Shown in pieces: positions 8,318 to 17,474 of a DNA stretch of 33,148 bases. How positions within the stretch are numbered: position 1 is the stretch's first letter; each line of letters starts with the position of its first letter. The stretch is from positions 1 to 33,148 of the forward strand of contig JALUUO010000076.1 in the NCBI GenBank assembly GCA_027021335.1, given 5' to 3'. Source of the stretch: Nitrospirota bacterium. Its GTDB lineage: Bacteria > Nitrospirota > Thermodesulfovibrionia > SZUA-242. A program made the position numbers and the translations under genes. Under the pieces are notes generated by a model. The model searched no databases. It was not told where the DNA came from and worked only from the letters and a program-made list of their open reading frames with translations.

Positions 8318-10810
8318 ATGCTCAGGAAAAAATTGGAATTTAAGATCCTTACTCTGGTTGCAGCCTTAATGATGGTGGAAGCTTTGGTCATCGGGTCGAC
8401 TCTAGTTCTGCTCCAAGGAAAGGGCATTACCACTGTTTGGCTTGCAGCAATGACTTCTGTTTTTGGAATAATCGTGCTTTCCCTTGCTTTGCTGTTTGTT
8501 CTGCGCCGCATTGTTATTGCACCCATAAAGAAGATCGTCCTGGCAGCCGAACTTTTGGCAGCCGGCGACTTGAGTTTTGATGTGGATGTTAAGTCAACCG
8601 ATGAAATCGGCCGGATGGCCACTAATATAAGAGAATCTGTTACCAGAATTGCCGTGATTATCGAACGTATCAAGGATGTCGCCAACCGAGTGTATCGCGT
8701 TACAAATTCGGTGCAGCAGGAATCCAGGCTGGTAATAGAAGGAACCGGGCTGGAGACCGAGGCGATAAGCAACATATCCAGTTCGATCGAGCAACTTAAC
8801 ACATCAATGGCCAGTATTGCGGAAAGTGTGGATACTCTTTCGACAATTGCCGGTGACACTGCTTCTGCTGCTGCGGAAATGGCGGCGGCCACCGAAGAGG
8901 TGGCCCAAAAAACTCATGAGGTTTACAATGCCGTAGATTCCACGTCCATTTCAATAGAGGAGATGTCGTCTACAATAAACGAAGTTGCCGGCGCCTCGGA
9001 GGAACTCTCAATTTCGGCGGAAGAAACCTTGACGGCGATGGAAGAGATCGGCGCTTCAATTAAAGAGGTGGAAGCACACGCTAAAGATTCGGTTAAGCTT
9101 TCCACAGAAGTTACGGATGCAGCCTCAGGATCCGGTATGGTCTCTATGAAAAAAACCATAGAAGGCATGAACAGAATTAAAGATAGCGTTCTTAGCACTT
9201 CTGAGCACATTAGAAAGCTGGGAAGCCGTTCCGAAGATATAGGGAAAGTGCTGAATGTTATCGACGAAGTAACTGATCAGACAACCCTTCTTGCCCTGAA
9301 TGCCGCAATTCTCGCCGCCCAGGCTGGTGAGCATGGCAGGGGCTTCTCGGTTGTGGCCGGTCAGATCAAAAGCCTTGCCGAACGCACAGCAAACTCCACA
9401 CATGAAATAGGAGCCCTGATAGAGTCTGTTCAAGCCGACGTAAAAGGGGCTGTCGCTTACATCGGAGATGTTACAAAGCGTGTAGATGAAGGACTTCTGC
9501 TCTCAGGCGAATCCATGCAGGCTCTGGACTGTATTGTGGATGCATCGAGCAGGTCATCCGAAATGGCCTTCACGATCGAGAAGGCCACCGCAGAGCAGGC
9601 CAAGGGTGTTCAGGTGGTAAATATCGCCATGGAAAACATACGCAACCAGATAGATCAGATAACAAGAGCGACTAAAGAGCAGAAAGAAGGAACCAGGCTT
9701 ATCACGGAGTCTGCCGAGAAGATGCGTGAGCTTACGCTTCAGGTTGAAAAGGCCACGGTAGAACAATCAAGCAGCAGTCGTCAAATTTCGGGAGCGGTAG
9801 AAAGTGTGTCTGATAGAATTCACCAGATTTCCCGTGCCGTCCGTGAACAGAAGATTGGTTCCGGACAGATCATGGCATCTATAGAGCAGATCAAGCAGAT
9901 ACCCGAGAAAAACCGTACAATGGCCTTCAGCATGAGTAAGGGCTTGCGGGATGTAATGAGAGACAATGAACTTCTGGAGACCGAAGTCGCCAAGTTCAAG
10001 ACCGTGCATGTAGGTAAGGACAGGGGAGTAGGAGCTATACGTATGGGTGTGGTGCCGCTTGAGTCGCCGGCTGAAATGTACCGTAAGTTTTCACCCCTTG
10101 CAGCATATTTGAATAGGCAGTTAGACAAAAGAATCGATCTTAGGATTCCTGTAGATTTCAAAGGAGCAATAAATGACCTGGGTTCCGGAGCCACGCAGAT
10201 CTGCTACCTGACCCCTACGACTTACATAGAAGCCCATGAAAAGTACTCCGTCGATATACTGGTTAAAGCGCTACGCAAAGGCAAGCCTTTTCACTATACT
10301 GTAATAATCGTAAGAGAGAACTCAGGCATTGAAAAACTCAGCGACCTGAAAGGAAAATCATTCGCCTTTGGCGATGTTCACTCCACGTCGAGCCATCTGG
10401 TTCCAAGGGCGATGCTGCTTGAAGCCGGAGTTAAACTGGATTCACTTAAGTACTACGACTACCTAGGCCATCACGACGATGTAGCCGCAGCTGTTGTAAG
10501 TGGGGATTTTGAAGCAGGTGGCGTAATGGAATCAGTGGCCGTAAAGTATCAGGCCGAAGGGCTGAAGTTTATCCAGTATTCTCCTGAAATTCCGGAATTC
10601 AGCATATGCGTCTCGAGCGAGTTTCCGCCTGATGAAAGAGTAGCGCTTAAAAACGCGCTTTTAAGCCTGAATGTGGCCAATACCAAAGATCATAATGTTC
10701 TAAGCTCAATCAGCGAAGACTATACAGGCTTTGTGAGCGCCGAGGACCGGGACTATGACTCTATACGGGAAATGAAACGCAAGCTCGGGCTCCAGTCTCT
10801 TACAACATAA
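8318..10810 (+). CDS. Methyl-accepting chemotaxis protein with a C-terminal cytoplasmic PhnD-like substrate-binding domain
   Basis: The product has 830 residues. Two membrane helices (about 10-32 and 40-64) are joined by a loop of only a few residues, so there is no periplasmic sensor. A HAMP domain (about 64-117) and a very long coiled-coil signalling hairpin follow, with its tip near residue 338 (LNAAILAAQAGEHGRGF). After the hairpin ends (about 562, EVAKFK), residues 571-825 match PhnD/TTT-type phosphonate-binding proteins. The motifs are MGVVPLESP, ATQICYLTPTTY, LSDLKGKSFAFGD with S-T-S-S-H-L-V-P-R, GHHDDVAAAV with G-D-F-E-A-G, and a final P-x-x-P-E-F block. No secretion signal precedes this domain, so it should be cytoplasmic and near the membrane. 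The ligand is unknown. The start has a GGAG ribosome-binding site. See findings. Confidence 0.92.
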   Translation: MLRKKLEFKILTLVAALMMVEALVIGSTLVLLQGKGITTVWLAAMTSVFGIIVLSLALLFVLRRIVIAPIKKIVLAAELLAAGDLSFDVDVKSTDEIGRMATNIRESVTRIAVIIERIKDVANRVYRVTNSVQQESRLVIEGTGLETEAISNISSSIEQLNTSMASIAESVDTLSTIAGDTASAAAEMAAATEEVAQKTHEVYNAVDSTSISIEEMSSTINEVAGASEELSISAEETLTAMEEIGASIKEVEAHAKDSVKLSTEVTDAASGSGMVSMKKTIEGMNRIKDSVLSTSEHIRKLGSRSEDIGKVLNVIDEVTDQTTLLALNAAILAAQAGEHGRGFSVVAGQIKSLAERTANSTHEIGALIESVQADVKGAVAYIGDVTKRVDEGLLLSGESMQALDCIVDASSRSSEMAFTIEKATAEQAKGVQVVNIAMENIRNQIDQITRATKEQKEGTRLITESAEKMRELTLQVEKATVEQSSSSRQISGAVESVSDRIHQISRAVREQKIGSGQIMASIEQIKQIPEKNRTMAFSMSKGLRDVMRDNELLETEVAKFKTVHVGKDRGVGAIRMGVVPLESPAEMYRKFSPLAAYLNRQLDKRIDLRIPVDFKGAINDLGSGATQICYLTPTTYIEAHEKYSVDILVKALRKGKPFHYTVIIVRENSGIEKLSDLKGKSFAFGDVHSTSSHLVPRAMLLEAGVKLDSLKYYDYLGHHDDVAAAVVSGDFEAGGVMESVAVKYQAEGLKFIQYSPEIPEFSICVSSEFPPDERVALKNALLSLNVANTKDHNVLSSISEDYTGFVSAEDRDYDSIREMKRKLGLQSLTT

Positions 10811-10821
10811 AAGGATGATAA

Positions 10822-12864
10822 GTGAAGGCTAAGGATTTTTTGTTCAACAGAAGGTCGTTTGCTACCAAATTTGCGCTTGTAATGTTCCTGGTAATTTTTG
10901 CAGGGCAGTTGATAGGCGGTATATGGTATATCCAGCAGGCAAAAATTCATCTTGAGCAGGATCTTACAGAACGAATTGATCTGATTGGAGCTATTCTTGC
11001 CCAAGCCGGCAAGGCGCCCCTATCCCGCCATGAGTATACATCACTGCAACCCTTACTGGATGAGACGGCAAGGGACGAAAACATAGTTGCCGCGCGTATT
11101 GTCAACTCCGAAAATACGCAACTGGCAGAAATAGTTCACCGGAAGTCCGAAACAGCCGGGTCGGACCAATGGATACTGTTTCCTGAGTTTCGGCAAAAAA
11201 GCTTCCCGATAAACACGGATACCCAGAAACTAGGCAGCGTAGAAATAACCTTTAGCTCAAAAAGAATAAACCGGACACTGCTGTCTCTTATCATCTCAAC
11301 AATACTTTTTTTGACACTGTTGCTTCTGCTGGTTTTATATATCGCTTACAAATTATTTTTATCAAAAATAGCCGCGCCCATAGAAAAGCTGAATCATGCA
11401 ATCGAAAAAGTCAGCAAGCGGGATCTCACTGTCTCTTTTAAAACCGACAGGCAAGACGAGATAGGCAGCCTTATCCGTTTGTTCAGTTACCTTGTCGAAA
11501 CACTAAAAACCAATATAGGCAAACTAAGTTCAATGGCGGTTAATATTAATACAGCACTGAAACAAATGGAGCATATTTGCCATAAGGGGGGGGAGGCAAC
11601 AGACAGCCAGCTCGCCTCTGTTGAGCGTATGGGACAGATGATTTACAGTATGGAAGATTCTCAGAAAGAAGTTTTTAACAGCGCAGAGAATCTATCGGTG
11701 CTGTTTCAGGATGACGTCTCGTCGATTCTTGAAATCCGCGCCTCCATAGCTGAAATAGTCTCGTCAATGGATAAGTTGTTCCAGTCTACTGCCGGCGCCT
11801 ACGCTGTGGTTTCTGATGTATCCGACTCCTCCACGCAAATAGGCGCAGGCGCTGATATGCTCTCCGGCTTACTTAACGAAACCTCAGCCTCTGTAGAGGA
11901 GATATTTCATTCCATAAAGCTTGTAGAAGATAATGCGCGGCAATCCGCAGAGGTTGCCGCAAGTGTTTCGATGACAACCAATAAAGTCGGTATGCAGGCC
12001 GTGCGGAAAGCACGTAACGGAATGTTGAAAATACAGGACGAGGTCTCAACATCGTCGGATATCATCATGAAACTCGGCAACCGATCAAAGGATATCGAGA
12101 AAATTCTCCACGTAATTAAAGATGTTACTGAACAGACAAACCTGCTCAGCCTGAACGCTGCGATCCTGGCGGAAAAGGCAGGCGAATATGGAAAAGCCTT
12201 TGGCGTTGTGGCTGATGAAATCGGTAACCTGGCCGAACGTACGGCCATGTCTACCTTCGAGATATCGAATATTGTCGGCACTATTCAAAAAGAGATCTCG
12301 GATGCAGTGGAAAGCACTACAAGCGCAATGCAACGCGTGGATGAAGGAGTAACCCTGGTGGGCAGTGTGGAAGATGCGCTGAATCAGACCTTGGAAGGCT
12401 CGGAAAAAGCCTCTGAAATGGCCTGTTCTATAGAAAAAGCCACTCTGGAACAGGGTAAAAGCATAAGGCATATTTTTAAGGCTATGGATCACATCAGGGC
12501 TATGAATAGGCAGTTAAACCTTGCGCTTAAACAGCAGGAAACCGGAATGGACGAATTGGTGGACATCGTTGGAACCGTTAGGGATGTGGCAGGGGAGGTT
12601 AACAGGGGATTGGATGAACAGAACTCCGGAGTACAGATGATCTCGGATAACCTGGAAAAGACCAACGAGAAAATATCCCTGATTACAGAAGCTACTTTTA
12701 TACAGAAACAAGAAACGGAAAGCCTGGCAAAACTTACAGACAACATCAGATCAAGCAGCAAGGCAAGCCTGAGTATAATCAAGGAGATGAGAAACACCCT
12801 GACAACCCTTAACTCTAAGACGGAAGCCATGCGAAAAGAAGTTGAAGGGTTTAAGCTGAAGTGA
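10822..12864 (+). CDS. Methyl-accepting chemotaxis protein with a periplasmic sensor domain
   Basis: A 680-residue receptor starting at GTG with AAGGATG upstream, 11 bp after the previous MCP. Membrane helices at about 15-36 and 152-176 enclose a periplasmic domain of some 115 residues (37-150); its length suggests a small single-module sensor, but the ligand cannot be told. HAMP covers about 177-228. The signalling hairpin has its tip near residue 455 (LNAAILAEKAGEYGKAF) and ends at the C-terminus in EVEGFKLK, matching the point where the other MCP moves into its PhnD-like domain. The tip departs from the usual sequence: Leu replaces the Glu of A-A-I-E-A, Lys replaces Arg, and G-R-G-F has become GKAF. 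No CheR-tethering pentapeptide is present. It overlaps the next gene as GTGA. Confidence 0.92.
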   Translation: MKAKDFLFNRRSFATKFALVMFLVIFAGQLIGGIWYIQQAKIHLEQDLTERIDLIGAILAQAGKAPLSRHEYTSLQPLLDETARDENIVAARIVNSENTQLAEIVHRKSETAGSDQWILFPEFRQKSFPINTDTQKLGSVEITFSSKRINRTLLSLIISTILFLTLLLLLVLYIAYKLFLSKIAAPIEKLNHAIEKVSKRDLTVSFKTDRQDEIGSLIRLFSYLVETLKTNIGKLSSMAVNINTALKQMEHICHKGGEATDSQLASVERMGQMIYSMEDSQKEVFNSAENLSVLFQDDVSSILEIRASIAEIVSSMDKLFQSTAGAYAVVSDVSDSSTQIGAGADMLSGLLNETSASVEEIFHSIKLVEDNARQSAEVAASVSMTTNKVGMQAVRKARNGMLKIQDEVSTSSDIIMKLGNRSKDIEKILHVIKDVTEQTNLLSLNAAILAEKAGEYGKAFGVVADEIGNLAERTAMSTFEISNIVGTIQKEISDAVESTTSAMQRVDEGVTLVGSVEDALNQTLEGSEKASEMACSIEKATLEQGKSIRHIFKAMDHIRAMNRQLNLALKQQETGMDELVDIVGTVRDVAGEVNRGLDEQNSGVQMISDNLEKTNEKISLITEATFIQKQETESLAKLTDNIRSSSKASLSIIKEMRNTLTTLNSKTEAMRKEVEGFKLK

Positions 12865-13322
12865 ACCGGGCAACTGGACAATACGCCGTATTTATGATGA
12901 ACGGTGAGGAGTTCGTTCTGGAGGTAGGAAGGGTTTTAGAGGTTCTGAAATACCGGAATGTAAGACTGATTCCTAACATGCCGGAGTTTCTGGTGGGTGT
13001 AATTGATTTCAGAGGCAGAGTGGTACCGGTTATGGACCTTCGAAAACGGTTCAGGTTGACGCCGGCTAGGAATAACAAAAACCGCATTATAGTTCTCCGG
13101 GCTCGCAAAGAAATACTCGGAATTATGGTGGATGATGTAACAGGAATTATCTCATTAGAGCCGGATAATGTATCTGCTCCGCCCATAATCTTCCAGGGTA
13201 TAGGATCAAAATATATTAAAGGCATAGGCAAGTGCGGGGGAAAGATGTTTGTAATATTAAACATGGTTAATATTCTAAACCAAAAAGAGATCGGTTTTAT
13301 GAAAAAGGCACTTACAAACTAA
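12861..13322 (+). CDS. cheW: CheW-like coupling protein (second copy)
   Basis: A 153-residue single CheW domain. Motifs: F-V-L-E-V-G-R-V-L-E-V, LIPNMPEFLVGVIDFRGRVVP, V-M-D-L-R-K-R, and GKMFVILNMVNIL near the end. The GTG start overlaps the MCP stop by four bases and its stop shares a base with the next start (TAATG), so it is translated in a coupled chain. It is more basic than the first CheW and lacks the acidic tail. Position right behind the two receptors suggests it is their dedicated coupler (inference). Confidence 0.92.
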   Translation: MNRATGQYAVFMMNGEEFVLEVGRVLEVLKYRNVRLIPNMPEFLVGVIDFRGRVVPVMDLRKRFRLTPARNNKNRIIVLRARKEILGIMVDDVTGIISLEPDNVSAPPIIFQGIGSKYIKGIGKCGGKMFVILNMVNILNQKEIGFMKKALTN

Positions 13323-15400
13323 TGCCGCCAATAAAACAAATAATTACACAATCGGATTCCGGTGATCCGGAACTTCGCCGTAAAGCGGCCCTTGCGCTTG
13401 CCGGCTGCAGCAGAAATGATACCGAGTGCAGTAAAACATTATTAAAGCTTATCTGCGATACGGACTGGAGAGTGCGCAAAGCTGCGGTTGAGTCCGTGAT
13501 TCAATCCGCAGATACGCTGTCTCTTATAGACGGACTTATCGATCTTCTTGACAAGCATGACAACGCAGGTGCAAGAAACTCCTCGATCGAGGCTCTTACC
13601 CGTATAGGCGGACGCGCTACGCAGGCGCTTATTGAGGCATTTAAAACCACGGATGAAAACCGGCGCAAATTCATAATAGATATCCTGGGAGAAGTAGGTG
13701 ACACAGCCTGTTTGCCCCTGATGCTTAAGGCACTTGACGATCCTGATGAAAACGTACAGGCCTCAGCTGTCGAGCACCTTGGATTAATGGGCGATACTTC
13801 GGTTGTAAAGAGACTTGTAGAGATCCTTGAGTCAGGAAACCTATGGTTAGCCTTCCCAGCCGCCGAGGCCTTAGGGAAGATCAGCGATTCAAGCGCTGTG
13901 GAACCTCTTGTGAGCGCTCTTAAGGAAAAAAACCTCCGCGAACCTGCTTTAAGAGCGCTTGGGCGCATAGGAGATATGCGCGCAGTTTCAGCAATCATAC
14001 CCCATGTGGCTTCGAATCTAAAAACGGTCCAAACCGAAGCGTTGATGGCGTTAATAGCTATCAATAAAAAGAACTCGGAGGGTAAAAATCAGGCAGCTGA
14101 AGCGAGTGAGAAAAAGGCTGAAAATAGTGAGATAGCCGCAATTCTCCGTTCCGGCTTTGGTGATAGTGCTTTGGAGCTGCTCCTTGGCATAGCAAGGGGC
14201 AACCAGGAAGATCTCAAAGGACCGGCGGTCGTGCTTTTGGGGCTGCTTGAGGATCAAAGAGCTATAGGTCCTTTATTGGCACTTTCCTGTGAAGACGGCC
14301 TGGAGGAAGAAGTGCAAAGCGCACTGGTAAACATAGGTCGCTCAAATCCCCGGGCCCTGGCGGAGTTCTTCAGTGCTTCTATTTCTTCAAGGCGCTCTAC
14401 TCTCTGCCGGGCAGGTGGCCTAATACGGCGTACACTCTGCCTTGTAGCCGGCATAATAGGCGATCCTATCTTCTCACCATACCTGGTAGGGGCGCTGAAG
14501 GACTCTGACGGACATGTGCGCAGCTATGCCGCAGAATCTCTGGCCTTGCTCGGAGAAGTAAGCGCTGTTGCTGATATCGAGCGCCTGATGACAGATGATT
14601 ACCAGGATGTGCAAGAGGCCGCCATTTCAGCTTTGGCACGCTTGAAAGACGGGGTTTCAACCATCCGTGCTATCGGGTTTTTATCAGACAAAAACCCGGT
14701 ACTAAGACGAAATTACGCAGCCCTGCTCGGCCTGTTACATGCAGAAGAATCGCTCGAAGCACTTACCTTTGCTCTAAAGGATGAGAACACTGCCGTACGC
14801 ATGGCAGTTGTAGATGCCTTAGCTCAAATCGGGGGGGATCTTGCTTGTAAAGCCCTGCTGGGGACGCTCACAGACGAGGTTCCGGAAATCAGGCGCAGCG
14901 TTGCACTTGCACTTGGCGATGCAGGCCGAAAGGAGATGCTGGAGCCTATTTTGCTTCTAACCCAAGACCAGGACGACTGGGTCCGGGCCGCAGCCGTAGA
15001 ATCGCTGGGAAACTTTCCGGACAACAAAAGCCGGGAGGTACTGGTCTCTCTTCTTGACGACTCTTGCGGTCTGGTTCGAATCACAGCCATAGAGACTCTT
15101 GCAAAAGTAGGGGGAACGTTGTCGGCGGCAGGCCTAAAGCGTGCACTTAAAGACGATGATCCGGAAATCAGACGCAGCAGCGTTATTACATTTGCGGCAA
15201 TCATGCCTGCGGCAGATGTTGAAAAAGCGATGCTGCCGCTTATTTCCGACCATGACTGGTCTGTACGTAAAGCCGTGGCTGATGCCCTTGCAGACGTAGG
15301 CTCGGATGCAGCCCTTGAGGCTCTGAAGGAACGTCTGAGCATAGAAGAGGATTCTACCGTTGCAGAGGCGATCCGGCAATATGTGGATGTTCGAGCCTGA
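13322..15400 (+). CDS. HEAT-repeat (PBS-lyase-like) scaffold protein
   Basis: Nearly the whole 692-residue protein is built of about 30-residue helical repeats with the pattern D-x-x-x-x-V-R-x-x-A-(A/V)-x-x-L-G/A, for example DTDWRVRKAAVESV near the start, DENTAVRMAVVDALAQIG and HDWSVRKAVADALADVG near the end. A charged, low-complexity linker (about 242-270) splits it into two solenoids. There is no signal peptide or membrane helix, so it is cytoplasmic. HEAT proteins of this type bind other proteins and have no catalysis of their own. Its place between cheW and cheR, coupled to both by overlaps, suggests a structural or adaptor part of this chemosensory system. Confidence 0.9.
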   Translation: MPPIKQIITQSDSGDPELRRKAALALAGCSRNDTECSKTLLKLICDTDWRVRKAAVESVIQSADTLSLIDGLIDLLDKHDNAGARNSSIEALTRIGGRATQALIEAFKTTDENRRKFIIDILGEVGDTACLPLMLKALDDPDENVQASAVEHLGLMGDTSVVKRLVEILESGNLWLAFPAAEALGKISDSSAVEPLVSALKEKNLREPALRALGRIGDMRAVSAIIPHVASNLKTVQTEALMALIAINKKNSEGKNQAAEASEKKAENSEIAAILRSGFGDSALELLLGIARGNQEDLKGPAVVLLGLLEDQRAIGPLLALSCEDGLEEEVQSALVNIGRSNPRALAEFFSASISSRRSTLCRAGGLIRRTLCLVAGIIGDPIFSPYLVGALKDSDGHVRSYAAESLALLGEVSAVADIERLMTDDYQDVQEAAISALARLKDGVSTIRAIGFLSDKNPVLRRNYAALLGLLHAEESLEALTFALKDENTAVRMAVVDALAQIGGDLACKALLGTLTDEVPEIRRSVALALGDAGRKEMLEPILLLTQDQDDWVRAAAVESLGNFPDNKSREVLVSLLDDSCGLVRITAIETLAKVGGTLSAAGLKRALKDDDPEIRRSSVITFAAIMPAADVEKAMLPLISDHDWSVRKAVADALADVGSDAALEALKERLSIEEDSTVAEAIRQYVDVRA

Positions 15401-16241
15401 CAAACCCATCTATCTGTCAGACGAAATGTTTCGCTTGCTTCGTGATTATATTCACGATTACTGCGGCATTTACTTTGATGAGAAGTCCAAAGGTCTTCTT
15501 GAAAAACGTCTCGCCCGCCGTCTGAAAATGCTGCATATCAATAGCTTCAAGGATTACTACCATCTTCTCAGGTACGACCGGCGGCGGGACGAGGAGCTCG
15601 TAAGTGTAATGGATGTTCTGACGGTGAACGAAACCTACTTTTTCAGGGAACAGAGACAACTGGACGCCTTCAGCAAAGAGATACTTCCTGAACTGAAAGC
15701 AAAAAACTCCGGCACCAGAAAGCTCAGAATCTGGTCTGCCGGCTGTTCTACCGGCGAGGAGCCCTATACACTTGCAATGCTGCTCATAGAGGACGGAGGT
15801 TTTTTAAACTGGGATGTGGAAATAGTTGGAAGTGATATAACCCAACGCGTTCTTCAGGTCGCGCGTAAAGGAGTCTATCGCCAGAACGCTTTTCGGGCCA
15901 TAGATGATTACTACATGGCAAAATATTTTACAGCCGGCCAGGATGGTACATACAAAATTGCAGATGCCGTACGACGATACGTGACCTTTGGAAATTTAAA
16001 CCTTCTTGATGCCGTAAAGGTCGGATTCGTAGAGAGTATGGATGTGATCTTCTGCAGAAATGTAATAATCTATTTTGATCAAACTGCAAAGAAAAAGGTG
16101 GTTGAACACTTCTCCAACCGTCTTGCAGAAGGCGGGTATCTTCTGCTGGGTCATGCCGAGTCATTGATTAATATCTCTACAGCCTTCACCTTAAAACATT
16201 TAAAGAACGATATGGTATACCAGAAAGCCGGTGGTTATTAA
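15381..16241 (+). CDS. cheR: CheR, chemoreceptor glutamate methyltransferase
   Basis: A SAM-dependent enzyme that methylates glutamates on the MCPs for adaptation. I prefer the ATG at 15381 (GAGG upstream; 286 residues); TTG at 15360 and ATG at 15387 are alternatives. The helical N-domain has FRLLRDYIHDYCGIYF and a basic K-R-L-A-R-R-L segment. The methyltransferase core has VNETYFFRE, the SAM loop IWSAGCSTGEEPYTLAM, G-S-D-I, and FCRNVIIYFD near the end. All conserved motifs are present. It overlaps the HEAT gene by 20 bases. With cheB, it completes an adaptation pair. Confidence 0.96.
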   Translation: MWMFEPDKPIYLSDEMFRLLRDYIHDYCGIYFDEKSKGLLEKRLARRLKMLHINSFKDYYHLLRYDRRRDEELVSVMDVLTVNETYFFREQRQLDAFSKEILPELKAKNSGTRKLRIWSAGCSTGEEPYTLAMLLIEDGGFLNWDVEIVGSDITQRVLQVARKGVYRQNAFRAIDDYYMAKYFTAGQDGTYKIADAVRRYVTFGNLNLLDAVKVGFVESMDVIFCRNVIIYFDQTAKKKVVEHFSNRLAEGGYLLLGHAESLINISTAFTLKHLKNDMVYQKAGGY

Positions 16242-16286
16242 AAAGGGCGGGTTTGAAACCCGATCATGACACCGAACTAAAAAGCG

Positions 16287-17387
16287 ATGAGAAACACAAA
16301 TGAAAAGATAAAGGTCCTGGTTGTTGACGACTCTCCATACAGCCGCCTGACAATTAAAAAAATTGTCGAGTCGGTGCGAAACTTCGAAGTGGTCGCAGTG
16401 GCGGCCAACGGCAAAGAAGCAATAAGCCGCTTGTTTTTCAGTAAGCCTGATGTTGTTTTGCTGGATATAGAAATGCCGGAGATGGACGGATTCTCATTTC
16501 TGCGCTGGATGCTGCAAAATCGTCCTGTTCCAGTGATAGTCATAAGTTCCAGAAACGATACTCAGTCGGTTTTTCGCTGCCTGGACCTTGGAGCCGTAGA
16601 CTTCGTTCCAAAGCCTACAACAAGTGTCTCAAGCGATCTTGAGTTAGTTGCCGGAGACCTTATGGAAAAGATCAACGCCCTGGCCGATCTTGGTATGGAC
16701 AAGGTTAAACAACGGGTTGACCTTCTTGCAAAAAGCCTGCGGGTTGCCGGTAGGCGTGTTTATTCGGATAGGGTGGACCTTGTGACTATAGGTTCGTCCA
16801 CCGGCGGCCCCCTGGCGCTTCAGGTGCTGCTATCGGTTTTGCCGGCCGACTTTACGGCGCCGATAGTTGTGAGCCAGCACATGCCTGCCGGCTTTACACG
16901 TCCGTTTGCCAAGAGGCTGAACAGTCTATGCAGCCTGGAGGTCAGAGAGGCCTCTGATAAAGATGCAGTGACACCCGGCCGCGTTTTGATCGTACCAGGC
17001 AACCGGAACATGGTGTTTGAACGCCGCAGGGGCAACGTGGTAGCCAGAATTGTTGAACCATCCGCATCCGACCGCTATGTTCCTTCCGTAGACACAATGA
17101 TGATAGGTGCCGCTCAGGAATTCGGAGCAAATACGTTAGGTATAATTCTTACCGGCATGGGCAATGACGGGCGTAACGGTATGCTGGAAATCGTGAAAAA
17201 AGGTGGGTATACTATTGCAGAGTCTGAAGAAACCGCTGTAATCTTTGGAATGCCCCAGGAAGCCATAGCCGCGCAAGCGGTAAGCAAGGTACTTCCCCTG
17301 GAAGAGATACCCGGCGAAGTGCTCAGAGTATGCCAGGGCGACTACGGCATAAGCAGCGGCCAGGAGGCGGTTGTCAGGGGACGGTAA
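16287..17387 (+). CDS. cheB: CheB, chemoreceptor methylesterase/response regulator
   Basis: A 366-residue protein with a receiver domain (about 8-125; phospho-acceptor D60 in LLDIEMPEMDGF, K109 in P-K-P) and a methylesterase domain (about 163-355). The catalytic triad is visible: S171 (GSSTGGP), H198 (SQHMPAGFT) and D294 (GMGNDG). It removes methyl groups from MCP glutamates and is activated by CheA. It begins 45 bp after cheR with a modest GCGA-type upstream sequence, so initiation may be weak. Confidence 0.97.
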   Translation: MRNTNEKIKVLVVDDSPYSRLTIKKIVESVRNFEVVAVAANGKEAISRLFFSKPDVVLLDIEMPEMDGFSFLRWMLQNRPVPVIVISSRNDTQSVFRCLDLGAVDFVPKPTTSVSSDLELVAGDLMEKINALADLGMDKVKQRVDLLAKSLRVAGRRVYSDRVDLVTIGSSTGGPLALQVLLSVLPADFTAPIVVSQHMPAGFTRPFAKRLNSLCSLEVREASDKDAVTPGRVLIVPGNRNMVFERRRGNVVARIVEPSASDRYVPSVDTMMIGAAQEFGANTLGIILTGMGNDGRNGMLEIVKKGGYTIAESEETAVIFGMPQEAIAAQAVSKVLPLEEIPGEVLRVCQGDYGISSGQEAVVRGR

Positions 17388-17474
17388 AAACTATGAGTTG
17401 CAGTTTTGATCCATGCTTCTGCGCCCTTTTCTTCGAACTGTTGCCATAAATAATTATTTACTAGGCTTGAGGTT

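Noticed and set aside
11575-11590. Haem-binding C-x2-C-H motif in the second MCP (H-I-C-H region).
   Set aside because: Only one cysteine is present (CHKGG), and it lies in the cytoplasmic coiled coil.
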